Assembly (NCBI GenBank): GCA_021234535.1
Contig: CM037843.1
Span: forward strand, 4,730,820-4,794,819
Direction of reading: 5' to 3'
Length of the DNA stretch: 64,000 bases
DNA from: Stichopus chloronotus
Taxonomy: Eukaryota > Echinodermata > Holothuroidea > Aspidochirotida > Stichopodidae
The stretch's first letter is position 1. Each line of letters starts with the position of its first letter. Below are positions 43,934-54,880 of this stretch, piece after piece. The notes below the pieces were generated by a model. It was not told the DNA's origin and did not search any database. It was given only the letters and a program-made list of their open reading frames with translations. Both the position numbers and the translations under genes were made by a program.

Positions 43934-44632
43934 GTCCATGCCTACATCATCAGTACACTGCAGAAAAGCATGCCCTCTATGTTTGGCAAGGACTCCAAAA
44001 AGAACCAGCTCATTCAAAACTTGCATGAGACCTACAGAGAAGTGGAGAAAGAATACGGCATCTCCCCAGGAGACTTCCCTGCACTGGGCAAAATGAGAGA
44101 GGTTCTGAAAGAGCAAGACTTCACAAAGTTCCACCAGCTCCGGCCAAGGCTCATCGCAAAAGTGGACAACATGTTGGCCAACGGCATGACCGAACTGATG
44201 CAGATGATACCACAAGAAGAAGAAATCAACAAGGAGGAGAGGGTGATACGAGGAGGTGCATTCCACCACACAGACAACAGCCCGTTTGCCGGAGGAGAGG
44301 GCGAGGGTGCTGACTACGGGAAGGGAGAACTCACCGAATGGGTTGTCAACAAGAACATGGATAAGTACGAGCGGATGTTCGATGCTCTGAATCCCGTCGA
44401 CGGTAAGGTGTCTGGTTCCACGGCCAAGAAGGAGATGGTCAAGTCCAAACTGCCGAACACCGTCCTGGGCCGCATCTGGAAGTTGTCGGATGTCGACAGG
44501 GATGGCAAGCTGGATCTTGAAGAGTTCGCCCTGGCCTTCCATCTCATAGAGATAAAGCTTGGCGGAAACGACCTCCCACAGGACTTACCGGCTCATCTGA
44601 TTCCTCCATCGAAGAGGGAATTTGCAGAGTGA
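43934..44632 (+). CDS. EHD: EHD ATPase 3' coding exon, copy a (E2a)
   Basis: 232 codons plus TGA. Acceptor ctctcttctcag ends at 43933, and the exon opens in phase 0 with VHAYIIST, the exact continuation of the LAK end of E1. Joined to E1b it gives a 537-residue protein, the usual EHD length. It encodes the second helical half (ISPGDFPALGKM, KFHQLRPRLIAKVDNMLANG), a Gly-rich linker with NSPFAGGEGEG, and the C-terminal EH domain starting about exon residue 134: EWVV, AKKEMVKSKLPNTVLGRIWK with the conserved Trp of the NPF-binding pocket, and a Ca-binding EF loop DVDRDGKLDLEE. The linker has SPF where E2b has NPF. A long antisense open frame over this exon (43895-44542) is a shadow. Confidence 0.95.
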   Translation, partial: VHAYIISTLQKSMPSMFGKDSKKNQLIQNLHETYREVEKEYGISPGDFPALGKMREVLKEQDFTKFHQLRPRLIAKVDNMLANGMTELMQMIPQEEEINKEERVIRGGAFHHTDNSPFAGGEGEGADYGKGELTEWVVNKNMDKYERMFDALNPVDGKVSGSTAKKEMVKSKLPNTVLGRIWKLSDVDRDGKLDLEEFALAFHLIEIKLGGNDLPQDLPAHLIPPSKREFAE

Positions 44633-46776
44633 CGAGGGTCACTGAATAATTCTCTACATTAGTTGTCATTAATAGGCTAAGCTTTTGATCTGTGTACAAG
44701 CAAAAAGATTTAAACCAATTGATTTGGTGTATATTCCCATCATTCTCCTTTTGAGGTGTTGTACTCCCTTTCTCCATTGAGATGAAAGAACTTTTCATTT
44801 TATAATGCAACTCTCTTCCTTTCCTTTTGCTTTCCAAGTACTACTTCTCAAGTTTCCTTGCTGTTTTGGTGGAGCCAGCAAGATTGGGTTGATTACAGTA
44901 GATCTTCATTATTTTGATCAATTTATTTTTCAACAAGTTTACTTTCTAACAAGGCTAGGCTGTCTCTTCATCATATTCAGCCAGTGTCTTCTTTACGTAA
45001 CAACACGTCCATGAGTCGAATTTCCCAAAACCAAATTTGTCCTCAAAGTGGACCACTTAGCTGATTTGCTTGAAAGCGGAAAAGGATTTCAAATTTGCGG
45101 TACGTGCAACTCCATTGCCTCTAATGTCAAGAACACGGCGCCCTCGTTCTGCCTTTTTAGTACTATATTTTGTTTTACGATTCCTTCAGATATTATATAC
45201 CTTAATAGTTTGTCTCGCTTTTTTCTGTTATTACATATTTGCTTTTCCCTTTTTTTCCCTATCAGTTCTGTATTTCCTTTCCATATCAGCTATTCTTTCT
45301 TCTCTCAGTATGTGAATTTTAACTCTGTCAATGGTACTATCATGTTCTGTCAGCCATGTATAAACCGGGGATAGTTTGATTATAGCGGCTTTTATTCACT
45401 TGATTGTAACTTACCATTATTCCAAATGAGACCACACCATCCATTGATCTGTGTAATCTTCTGTTGTATGCAGGGAAGTATGAATTTTTTCGTCTGGTAC
45501 AGCACTGGAAGGTAATAGTGTCACCTCATTGCTTAGGAAACTGCTTTAATCAAATTAAGGTACATCGATAATGTATGTAATATGTCAAAATGCAAAACTT
45601 ATAGAAGTTCGATTTTACATCATCCTTACTCTCATTCCTGCATCATCCACCCAATGTGTTCAATGGAGGGGAGCATATCCTTTTTCTCTTTGAACTGAAA
45701 GAATCAAAACAACATGCAGTTGTCTCCATAGATCTTCATGAGCAGGGGTGGCCACCATCAAAGGGGATAGAAATTTTTGATAATTGTGATGCTTAATGAT
45801 CCAAAAAGGGTTCACTGAAAAACAATTTCTTGCTCCCACGCCTATTGTCAAGTTTTTTGGAGGGCAAGCGGATCTGGGGGGGGGGGGGGGTTTGGTGGGC
45901 AGGGGCATTTGCCATTGCAGAAGGCATTGGGAGGCCCTTGTGGAGGAAACTTTTTAAAAGAAAATCTACATACTGCATCTATACTTCCTTCTTAACATTG
46001 CCGTTTAGTGCTGTGACCTCGAGGAGTATGTAAAAGACCAAAAGATACAACTGCTATTGGCAAAGATAAAAAATAAAAAAAAAATAGTGCTGTGAAAATA
46101 GTCTGGTCTGAAATCTGAAGTGACAATCAGTCATATAAACTGCATTGTAATATTGTCTGGTGTAGTTATATTTGGTGCTATTATCACACATCTGATGATC
46201 ATCGAGGTATTCATATGTGCAGTCACATTTATTGCCATAAATGTGGCAGGTATGTCACCGGTGGTTTGAAAGTGTTAAAATAAGTGAAACATTTAGTACT
46301 AACCCAAAGGCTTTGATGTTGCAATCCTCCATAGGTAATGACCGAGTTGTTTTCATGTTTTCTGCTCATGTGACTGTGTTTATAAATTTACTGATGTTAA
46401 AATTTTATATTCTTTCCATTAAAGTATCAATATGGCAGAAGTAAAAGACACCTAAATGAGTAACAAATCTTCCTTGTAGCAAAATCTGTCTTTTGTGGAA
46501 TATTGAAGCTTTAGTCCTAAACAGTATCAGCACACAGTCTGAAATAGGGTAGCATTTATTTGCCAATTTTTCCTTTCTAAGTCCCCTTAAACATTTTTCG
46601 TCCTTCCCTTTCGTTTCTCTTCCTACTCTGAATGACGTTAATGGAGCTTGCTCGTGACTGACAGGCAATTGAACAACGAACCAGCTTCTATTATGGTTGA
46701 TAATCTCTATATGTAAACCTGATGAACTTTTTTTAACCTAGTATATTGCTCTATTTCATGCTAAATGTGAATTATT
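44633..46776 (+). other. Probable 3' UTR of EHD exon E2a
   Basis: No further coding exon. It is AT-rich and includes a poly-G run at 45877-45890. Patches are conserved with the sequence after E2b. The open frames at 45048-45374 are T-rich and lack any domain. Confidence 0.45.
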
Positions 46777-46782
46777 AATAAA
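46777..46782 (+). terminator. Candidate polyadenylation signal after E2a
   Basis: AATAAA in attaataaattt. It lies in a patch conserved with 51806-51850 around the E2b counterpart, which supports function. An earlier AATAAA in an A-run at about 46072 is less convincing. Confidence 0.5.
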
Positions 46783-47660
46783 TTTAATCCTATCGAACCA
46801 GAACCCCTCTCAGCGTTATCGTCCTCTCTGTGTCGGACATGAGTATAAGTTGTTTATTAAAAAAAATTATTCTAGTAAAAAAATGATTCCGTTATTACTC
46901 AGTTTGATTTTAGTTGAGAAATTGTCAACCTATTCAGCTATAATAAAACCTCACACTCTCTCTAGCTCTGTATTAGTTGACATCCAGTGCTAAACCCCTT
47001 CCAGGCATCTGCTTTGGGGGGGGGGGGGGGAACCCGGATGGTTGGGAGGGCTTTTGGGGCTTAGTCCTGACTTGTGGAGGTTAAAGGTATATTCGAAAGA
47101 GTTACAGCATCAATGTACTGTCTACTTTCATGCACAGCCTCTACTGTTAACGCTGCAGTCATGACATTAACTAAGTATCAAGCAGCAAGGCAGCTTAAAT
47201 TGCAGATTCTCATTACATCCACCACAGATCTGTTACAAGGTAGAAACCTTCCTCCCATTATAGGTTTCTCGAGATCTGTTCTATCAGCTAAAAAAAGAAA
47301 TAACTATCCGTAAGTCCGAAGAGAATTTCTGGGAACATATCAATCTGCCGTACATCCTCAGTTTACTGAGGTTGGTTTGAAGTTAGCATACACTGCTTGC
47401 TCTTTGGTCCTGTATCTTTGTTCGACCTCGATCGTAGAAACAGTGCATCCTGGGAGCACTTTTGTGGCTTGGATAACGTGCTGTTACAGGTCAGCTGAAC
47501 ACGGTGACTATCACTTGTAGTAAAGCCGACAGTGTAATGTGAGGGTACAGTACATTACATGAAAAATAGCTTGTTCTGCAAGAATAAATGGAAATGCTAG
47601 ATGAACAGAAAATGGTCACTAAAACAAAGCAATAGCTATTCTGTCTACTTCAATGTTGAC

Positions 47661-49758
47661 TGACACCTAACCATTGTTCATTATTACTATTATTATTATT
47701 TCAAATTTATGAATATTCCTGCCGCAAACATGAAATGCTCTAAGGCAAGGCTAGGGCAGCAAATGGATTAAATTATTACATAATACAATACAAAGCATAT
47801 TGCAAAAGGTAAAACAAGAAAACTACAAAAAAAAAAAAAGGTGGCAAAACAACGAGTGACAAGAGAAGGCAATTATTTAGCACCTTTATGTTGTGAAAAC
47901 ATTTTGCCTTTAACGAGATACTGGTTTTGAAGTTAAAATTGTTATCAATCATTTTAATATAACACACTCATGGAGGAGCGAGCGTGCCCAAGAATGCAAC
48001 ATGGTTTACCAGCTGTTTAGATGTATCCAACATCTCAGCAATTTTCAGCATTAATAACTAACTATTAGAGATCAAAGATGTGTTCATTTATAGACCTACC
48101 CATGAGAGTATGCCCATCTAGTTGTGATTCCACAGTTTAGGATGCTCACCATGTGCGCATACAGCCTGGTGCGCTTTTGTTCGAGGTTCAAAAAATGGAA
48201 AAATATCAATTCCAACTGAACTGTTGAGATCCATGGTTAACTGTCACAGTGGTTGTAAAATTTGAATCAGGGAGCCCAGTAACAAAAAAAAATGAGCTTT
48301 TATTGCCTAACAATCTCTTTTTCTTTGTTTAACGTAAAATTCCTCTACAGACCCAAAACGTCCGGATCAGGTTGTACACAACAATCCTCTTGATAATGAC
48401 CCCCACCCCCTCGAACCCTCTAACTTGTTGCAGAACTTATAATTTAAATTCAATGGTCGATACACTTCGCACATGACTTCCTATTTGATGGTTACGCATA
48501 AAGTTGTAAAGTAACAGTGCTCCTGTCCTTGCCTACCCCCCCCCCCCCGGCAAACTGTTTTGTGTGACGTGCAAAAACAATGAAATACACAATGCATTAC
48601 TTAATCGTACTCTGGTAACGGGAACACCGACCTGTGATTGGTTAATATCTTCTTTGTCGATTGTTCTCTGTACACTTTAATGGTGATAATTCATTAACAC
48701 GACATAATTTTGGAAATACTCATACATCAAACACAAAGTGGGAAATCAGAAGGTTTACTCTGCAATACTTTTGTGATCAGAATGGAAAAGATATGAAAAC
48801 AAAAAAAATAAAACCTGATAAAATCTTTAAATGAGTTCAGGCTAGAAAGATTCCAGTGTTACATCGAGTTTGATAGTTGAGCCAAAAGCAGTTTCTGGCT
48901 GTCTCAAAAAGTCTTGTCGGCCTCTTTCCATGTGTACTGTTATCATATTAGTAGGTTTAATGTAATTCCTTTCTAGTTACGGCTGGTCCACACCCAAATT
49001 ACATTAGGACACAGACGCTGGTTGTTTGGTTCTGTACATTGCTATTGTAGTGTGGGCCGAGGTCCTCGAAGATAGGCGAGTCCATACACGGCAAGAGTGG
49101 GTCAAGAGATATACGTTTAACAGGAAGAATCAGGCGAAATAAAAATAGGAGTCGGCTCTGATAAAATGCTGTGCTTTATTACTGACTCGTGCGATATCCA
49201 ACGACAGACTGGTTGCAAACTTACAACCAACAAAATAACGACAAGACAACTAATTAACATAATAAAGTAAACAATTTCTAATAGGGTGCATCTGGCACCA
49301 ACACATGTACAATGAAATTCCTTCGAACAGAGACGTGTGCAAATTACTACAAACAGAGACGTGTGCAAATTACTACAAATGACGTGTGCAAAAGTAGACT
49401 TAAAACAGTAGTTCCTACACTATCAAGTGAAATAAGGTCATTTAAAGGAATCAGCAGCCCTCTCTACTTTATTAAAAGAGAGTCACCAAAATGTTGCTGA
49501 ATATCTTTACTGCATAACGAAGGTATTATACCGTAAAATTAATAAATTCAACAAGAAAAATGATACCGTATCACATATTTATGAAGAGCAATGTATGAAT
49601 TAGCATAGTGGGTTATACTTCAGTTTCGTATTATTCCGTTTGGTGTAATGGGATGGTACACCATAATGTCCCAACACTCCCTCCCTTCCCGGGACGGCAT
49701 TAGTCTCTTCCTGTGGATGCTTAGTTGTTACCAACTTCAATTTTATTTCTCTTCTCAG
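47661..49758 (+). other. Spacer/intron sequence before E2b
   Basis: No exon recognised. It includes the upstream patch of duplicate B (47998-48140) and a poly-C run at about 48537-48548. The short open frames have no domain. Confidence 0.45.
49327..49397. repeat. Short tandem repeat, 26-bp unit
   Basis: Two full units and a partial one of acagagacgtgtgcaaatta-ctacaa. No evident role. Confidence 0.85.
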
Positions 49759-50466
49759 GTCCATGCCTATATCATCAGTACGCTACAGGAAAGCATGCCC
49801 GCTGTATTTGGCAAGGACTCCAAAAAGCAGCATCTTATTGACAACTTGCATGTGACCTACAGGCAAGTGCAGATGCAATACGGTATCTCCCCAGGAGACT
49901 TCCCTTCACTGGGCAAGATGAAGGAGCTCCTTATCAATCACGACTTCACCAAGTTTCATAAGCTCCGGCCGAGTCTCATCGCAAAAGTGGACGACGTGTT
50001 GGCCAACGGCATGACCAGACTGATGCAGCTGATGCCACAAGAAGAAGAAATCAATAAGGAGGAGAGGGTGATTGGAGGAGGTGCATTCCAATCACAAACC
50101 GAAAACAATCCGTTCTCAGGCGGAGGTACCTCGGAGGGTTTCGACTACGGACGGGGAGAACTCACAGAATGGGTGGTCGAGATGCATATGGAGAAATACC
50201 AGCAGATGTTTACATCCCTGGAACCCATCGGCGATAGGGTGTCCGGTGCCACGGCCAAGAAGGAGATGCTCAAGTCCAAACTGCCAAAAAACGTCCTGGC
50301 CCGCATCTGGACACTTGCAGATGTCGACAGGGATGGCCATCTGGATCTTGAAGAGTTTGCTCTGGCCATGTACCTCATAGATGTAAAGCTGAAGGATGAT
50401 GACGATATCCCATCTAAATTGCCGCATCATCTGATTCCTCCAACAAAAAGAAAATTGGCAGACTAA
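49759..50466 (+). CDS. EHD: EHD ATPase 3' coding exon, copy b (E2b)
   Basis: 235 codons plus TAA. Acceptor tttctcttctcag ends at 49758; it begins VHAYIIST in phase 0, so it can splice to either 5' exon and gives a 540-residue product with E1b. Domain order is as in E2a: ISPGDFPSLGKM, LRPSLIAKVDDVLANG, the linker ENNPFSGGGTSEG with a true NPF tripeptide, and the EH domain with ARIW and EF loop DVDRDGHLDLEE, ending PPTKRKLAD. It differs from E2a at many residues and in a DDDD insert near the end, so it is an established paralogous exon, not a recent copy, and shows no stop or frameshift. Confidence 0.93.
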   Translation, partial: VHAYIISTLQESMPAVFGKDSKKQHLIDNLHVTYRQVQMQYGISPGDFPSLGKMKELLINHDFTKFHKLRPSLIAKVDDVLANGMTRLMQLMPQEEEINKEERVIGGGAFQSQTENNPFSGGGTSEGFDYGRGELTEWVVEMHMEKYQQMFTSLEPIGDRVSGATAKKEMLKSKLPKNVLARIWTLADVDRDGHLDLEEFALAMYLIDVKLKDDDDIPSKLPHHLIPPTKRKLAD

Positions 50467-51817
50467 CAAGAGTTCACTTAATTCTCTATATTAGATGGAA
50501 TTGATAAGCGTTTGATATGTGTACACGGAGAAGAAAAAAAGTGACTGATTCAGTTTCCCAGGAGGTATCGTTTTCCCAGTATACAGGGATATTTTTTCCT
50601 TTTTATTTCACACTTCTTTCCATTTTACGCCCTGTAACTAGTCCTATAACCGCCCTATAACTAGCTGACATGGCCGACTTTCGCATTGAGAGGAGGGGGG
50701 GGGGGGACAGGAGATATTTATCCCCCTTCGTTGCCCTCTTGACAAATTTTGACAAAAGATTTAGTTACTATACACGACAAAATGTTCATCCTGAGTGCCT
50801 TTTAGACATTTAAGTCTCCCGTACTGATATAAGGTTGCTTCTGTCAGGGTCATTTCTGCAGATAACTACGTAGATATGTACTTACTCGAGACAGAATCCT
50901 GATTTTACATCATCCTCCCTCTAACCCGTTGTGCTCGAAAAGAGAAGAAATGTTTTTCCCTTTTTCCTTAGCAACGTGAAATTGACAATTGTGTTGCGCT
51001 ATCATCTGCATATGTTTATTATTTTGATCTAATTGACGAGTAGATAACAGAGGCGATGGCTAATAACAAACATATTAAAATAATTTTAGTAATAACAATG
51101 GTGACCAGTCGGGAATCCGAAGATGAAATTAATTAGGTGAAGGTTATGTCTCGGATTTTCATCGTACATCTTGCTCAAGAATCTTATGATACTTGAGGTG
51201 TAAGTACGTACGTGTGTCACCGTTATATATATATTTGTTGTACTAGGCACGTTACTCGTGGTTTGCAAGTGTTACTAAATGTGGACAAATTTATTGCTGA
51301 TCAAATGGTTACTGCTGACTAAATGTGGACAAATTTGTCGCTGACCAAAAGACTTATCGTTATTATCCAAGATGACAGATTTTCGACATGATATTCTCAA
51401 TCCTGTCAAATTTAAAGTTTTCTTCCACTAAACTTATCAATTGGCAGCAACAACTTGAAGACACGTCAGTGACTACGAAATCTCTCAGTTAACATGCAGC
51501 AAAATCTGGCTATCGTGGAATCTTTAAAAGTTTGTCAAAAATTGTCCGAAAGAGGTTAGCAGGTTGATGTAACAAACTTCCCTTCCTTTTTCGTTTCTTT
51601 TTCTCTTTTTTTTTTTATTTAAATGACGTTTATGGAGCTTGCTTTTGCTGACAGGCATTTTGACAACGAACCAGACGCTATATTACCACCATGGATGTTT
51701 CTATATTGGTTGATGATCTCCACATGTCACGTGATCGGAACTTGATCGTACCGTCTTGATCCCCTCACTTGAAAGTTAGGTCTGCTTTCCTTCATACAAA
51801 TTGCGCATTGAATTACT
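50467..51817 (+). other. Probable 3' UTR of EHD exon E2b
   Basis: The start (ttctctatattag, ttgataagc, tttgatatgtgtaca) aligns with the start of the E2a 3' flank. No coding exon seen. Confidence 0.45.
51272..51352. repeat. Tandem duplication, 44-bp unit
   Basis: ctaaatgtggacaaattt followed by (g/a)t(c/t)gctga-caaa occurs twice. Simple local duplication. Confidence 0.8.
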
Positions 51818-51823
51818 AATAAA
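51818..51823 (+). terminator. Candidate polyadenylation signal after E2b
   Basis: AATAAA in ctaataaatac, at the aligned position of the E2a signal at 46777-46782. Confidence 0.5.
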
Positions 51824-53240
51824 TACAACCTCCACGAACCAAAAACCCTTCAGTATGTTGTTGCCTTCTCTGTTTGGTTTAACTAATATATGAGTCTCAG
51901 ATGTTTGTTATAAAAAATCCATGAATAGTAAGTATAAGTTATACGTTATATTATTTTAAGAATATATTGATTGATAAGTAAAGGACAAACCAGATCAGTT
52001 AAAATAAAATCTCCATGCTCGTTCTTTATTTTTGTGTTAAGTAAAGTCTAGCTTGTTCAAGCACACAGCCAATTCTCCTAGCAAGTACTGTGGTAACCGC
52101 GAATAATTATACCATTACACAATAAAAACTGCTCTGTGCCAGTGAGACAGGGTAATGCACCAATAAAGTGTTTGGCTTAAGAATGACATTTAATTCCAGT
52201 TTTGATCAAACATCGAATGGCAGTCTAATTTTTAGTTTCGTCACAAGGAAGACTTTCCACCAGACTGTGTAAGGGGTCTTTATTTGGTAAGGCCGCTGTG
52301 AATTTTGTCTGTTTAATTTAGCTTGGCATTGGGAAAGAGGAACCAATAAAATGAATTTGAATTCAGGAGTGAGATATTGCATTCAGTTTTGGGCTCACTT
52401 TTGGAAAACATTAACACGAGATATTAAATCTTGTTCCCTGAAGAGGAACTTAAAATTGGTTTCACTTTCCATATAAATGCAGGTTACCTGAAGTACCGTA
52501 CTTGCCCTCTCTAGACATGTGTGAGTGTCGTGTAGGACAAACTTCCTTCCCTCTAAGATTGCTTTTGACTCGTCACAGTGACGTGATCAGAGAGGATACC
52601 GTTTACTCTGTCTCTCTCAGTTTGGCATATATAAGAGTTTAAAGAAAAAACTGAGGGTTGTAACCATTGCTCATGTGGGTTACGACGTTCCCTGCTTGGT
52701 TCGAAAATCAGCAGTACACTCAGTTTGCTCTCTGTCAAGCAAGAAGTAGCAAACATTTGGTACTTGATTCACTCACAACCCCTGACGTCAGGACAAATTA
52801 TAGTAAAGGCAGGATAATCTGTAGTCTTATGTAACATCGGACAACCTTAACAACTCAAATACAAGTTGGTAGAGGTTCCTTCAGCTGGCAACAAGTGTTT
52901 TCAAGTTCAACTAAAATGAGGAATACTCAGGTATCTATCTGCCATGCTGTATATCTAGCAGGCTGTTTGCTCTCTGTTTTTCAATGTTTGAGTAAACGTC
53001 GCCAAAGAAGCAGTGCATCCTGGGAGCAGTTTTGTGGCTTCAAAGCTGACCAATAAAAATTTAGTGCTTTCATAGGATAAAAAGAATAGGTCAGTCGGCA
53101 GACACTAGTCGATTTTTAGTGACAGTGTAATGTAGGGTTGGTAGGCCTACAAGAAAGTGATCTGAAAAGAAATACGCACACCGTGTTAGCTCGAAAAATG
53201 CTAGATGACCTTAAAATGGCCATATAGAAACAGTATATCT

Positions 53241-54750
53241 TTGACAGTATTTGAAACTAGTTTCATGCGATGCTGGTATCAGACTATGCCGCTAACAGTA
53301 CAGTGAAGTGTCACGAGGCGGTTTTAATGATATTTTATGAACAGTGGTCAGGTCATTCCTGCAACTTAGTGGGTGGCCGCATTTTTTTTAGCACGTTAAT
53401 AAGTTAAAGATTATGATAGCAGTGAACAACAATGAACACAGCTTAACTTGTAATATGTTAGTATTTACCCGGCACCCAAACCTGTAATATATTAGTGTTT
53501 ACACAACATATGTTCAGCTATACGGAAGATTGCATGTATACTAACAACGGATTTGTAGCATCTTTTTAGGTTAGTTGTTAATCAATGGAATGCAGTTTAT
53601 CGCGTAGGGAACAATTCCACACATGTCACAGTTATAGTGGGAGTGCTACATGTGATTCCACCACGTAAAGGGGGAGGGGGGCTGAAGGCAACTTAAAAAA
53701 CTTATTTAAGCTGCATTTATTTGTAGGAGTAAGGTGAGGCGTAAATAAACAACAGATGGTCTCGGAAATATCATTTCAGCGAGAAGTGGGCGGTTTTCGG
53801 CAGAAAATTATGCAGTGCGCCATGGGCGCCAACTGATCGTGGCGCTCTGCTTAGGTAGACGTATTTCCAATATATGCAAAACTATTAGACATAAGGGCGA
53901 CCTGCCTTGTAGTGATGATCTTCCAATCGGTTGTTAAGCTCAAATGGTGTCCTCCGTAACACCGTAGAAAAATGTTATGCGAAAACTGAAATATACATAA
54001 CAACATGAGTTAAGATTTTCAGTCTGTAAAGCCATCAATAGGAAGAGGTGAGACATAGTACACTGTTACAACTAGCCGGCCTGCTGCTGTGTGTACCTTG
54101 CAGCTTTATCATTATTTATACATACATTGGATGTTTGTTACCCTGAACTTCATAAACTGCCATTTATGACAATCAGTCACCGCGAAAACGAACACTGTAA
54201 CTTCTTGTAACTCTGAAAATATTTGGATTTTTACCATAATTGTAGACTCAGGCTCTAGGAATGCTTTCCCGCGGAACATATTTCATACCTTTTAGGCCTA
54301 CTAACATTCTAGAAAACGGTCAACATCTAACTTTACTTAACGACATAGGTCCTGTTAAGATCATTGGTGAAATGGCTGACTGACACAGGACGGCAATGTA
54401 AATTATATAGTAGTTTATCAGACATATAACTTAAAATGCACAAATGGTGGAGAGTCGAAGTGACTGAACTACAAGTAGGTGCAGGCCCGTATGCAGCTTT
54501 TCAGTGGGGGAGGGGTTAATTTTACCAACAAATTAAAATTCATTATATATGTTGCTAACGTAGGCGTACTATCATAGGCTGAGCGGAACTCCAGATCTTG
54601 TCGGAGGTTCGTCCGAACCCCCTGCGCCTCCCCTTCTCCTGGATTATACCGCTTGCGAGACTAATACACCTGCCTTTCAAGGCCCTCTTACACTTTATTC
54701 CTCTTCGAACATATCTCATATTTTTAGTAACGTGAGGGGTATAAAAAGTT
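53241..54750. other. Spacer between EHD duplicate B and the satellite array
   Basis: No gene seen. A fragment at 53821-53860 (catgggcgccaactgatcg, tggcgctctgcttaggtag) matches the left end of the dispersed repeat at 19480. Confidence 0.5.
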
Positions 54751-54880
54751 TGACGGTTTCCTTGTGGTGCGAACAAGCTTTTCAGCTGCGAGTAAAGCAG
54801 ATATGAAACTATACAGAAAATTCCTAAATCCACAGCTGGAGCTTAAAGAAAATGGCAAAACCATCTGCCCCCAAAAAAGC

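Larger units (their letters stand above)
42365..47660 (+). repeat. Segmental duplicate A carrying EHD exon E2a
   Basis: Collinear similarity patches link it with duplicate B: 42365-42510 with 47998-48140 (gtttaccagctgtttga-tg-atcca), the exons 43934-44632 with 49759-50466, 46600-46830 with 51580-51870 (atgacgtt-atggagcttgct, tgacaggca, caacgaacca, ctaataaa), and 47440-47640 with 52995-53230 (cagtgcatcctgggagca, tttgtggctt, gacagtgtaatgt-ggt). Non-coding parts are diverged with indels. Confidence 0.75.
47998..53240 (+). repeat. Segmental duplicate B carrying EHD exon E2b
   Basis: Tandem partner of 42365-47660 (patches listed there). The offset ranges from about 5.0 to 5.8 kb because of indels. 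Confidence 0.75.

Noticed and set aside
43895..44542. 215-residue antisense open frame over E2a
   Set aside because: Shadow of the EH-domain exon; it follows codon structure of the + strand and has no start context or domain.
45048..45374. 108-residue Phe/Ser-rich frame after E2a
   Set aside because: T-rich 3' UTR composition, no conserved domain and no matching frame after E2b.
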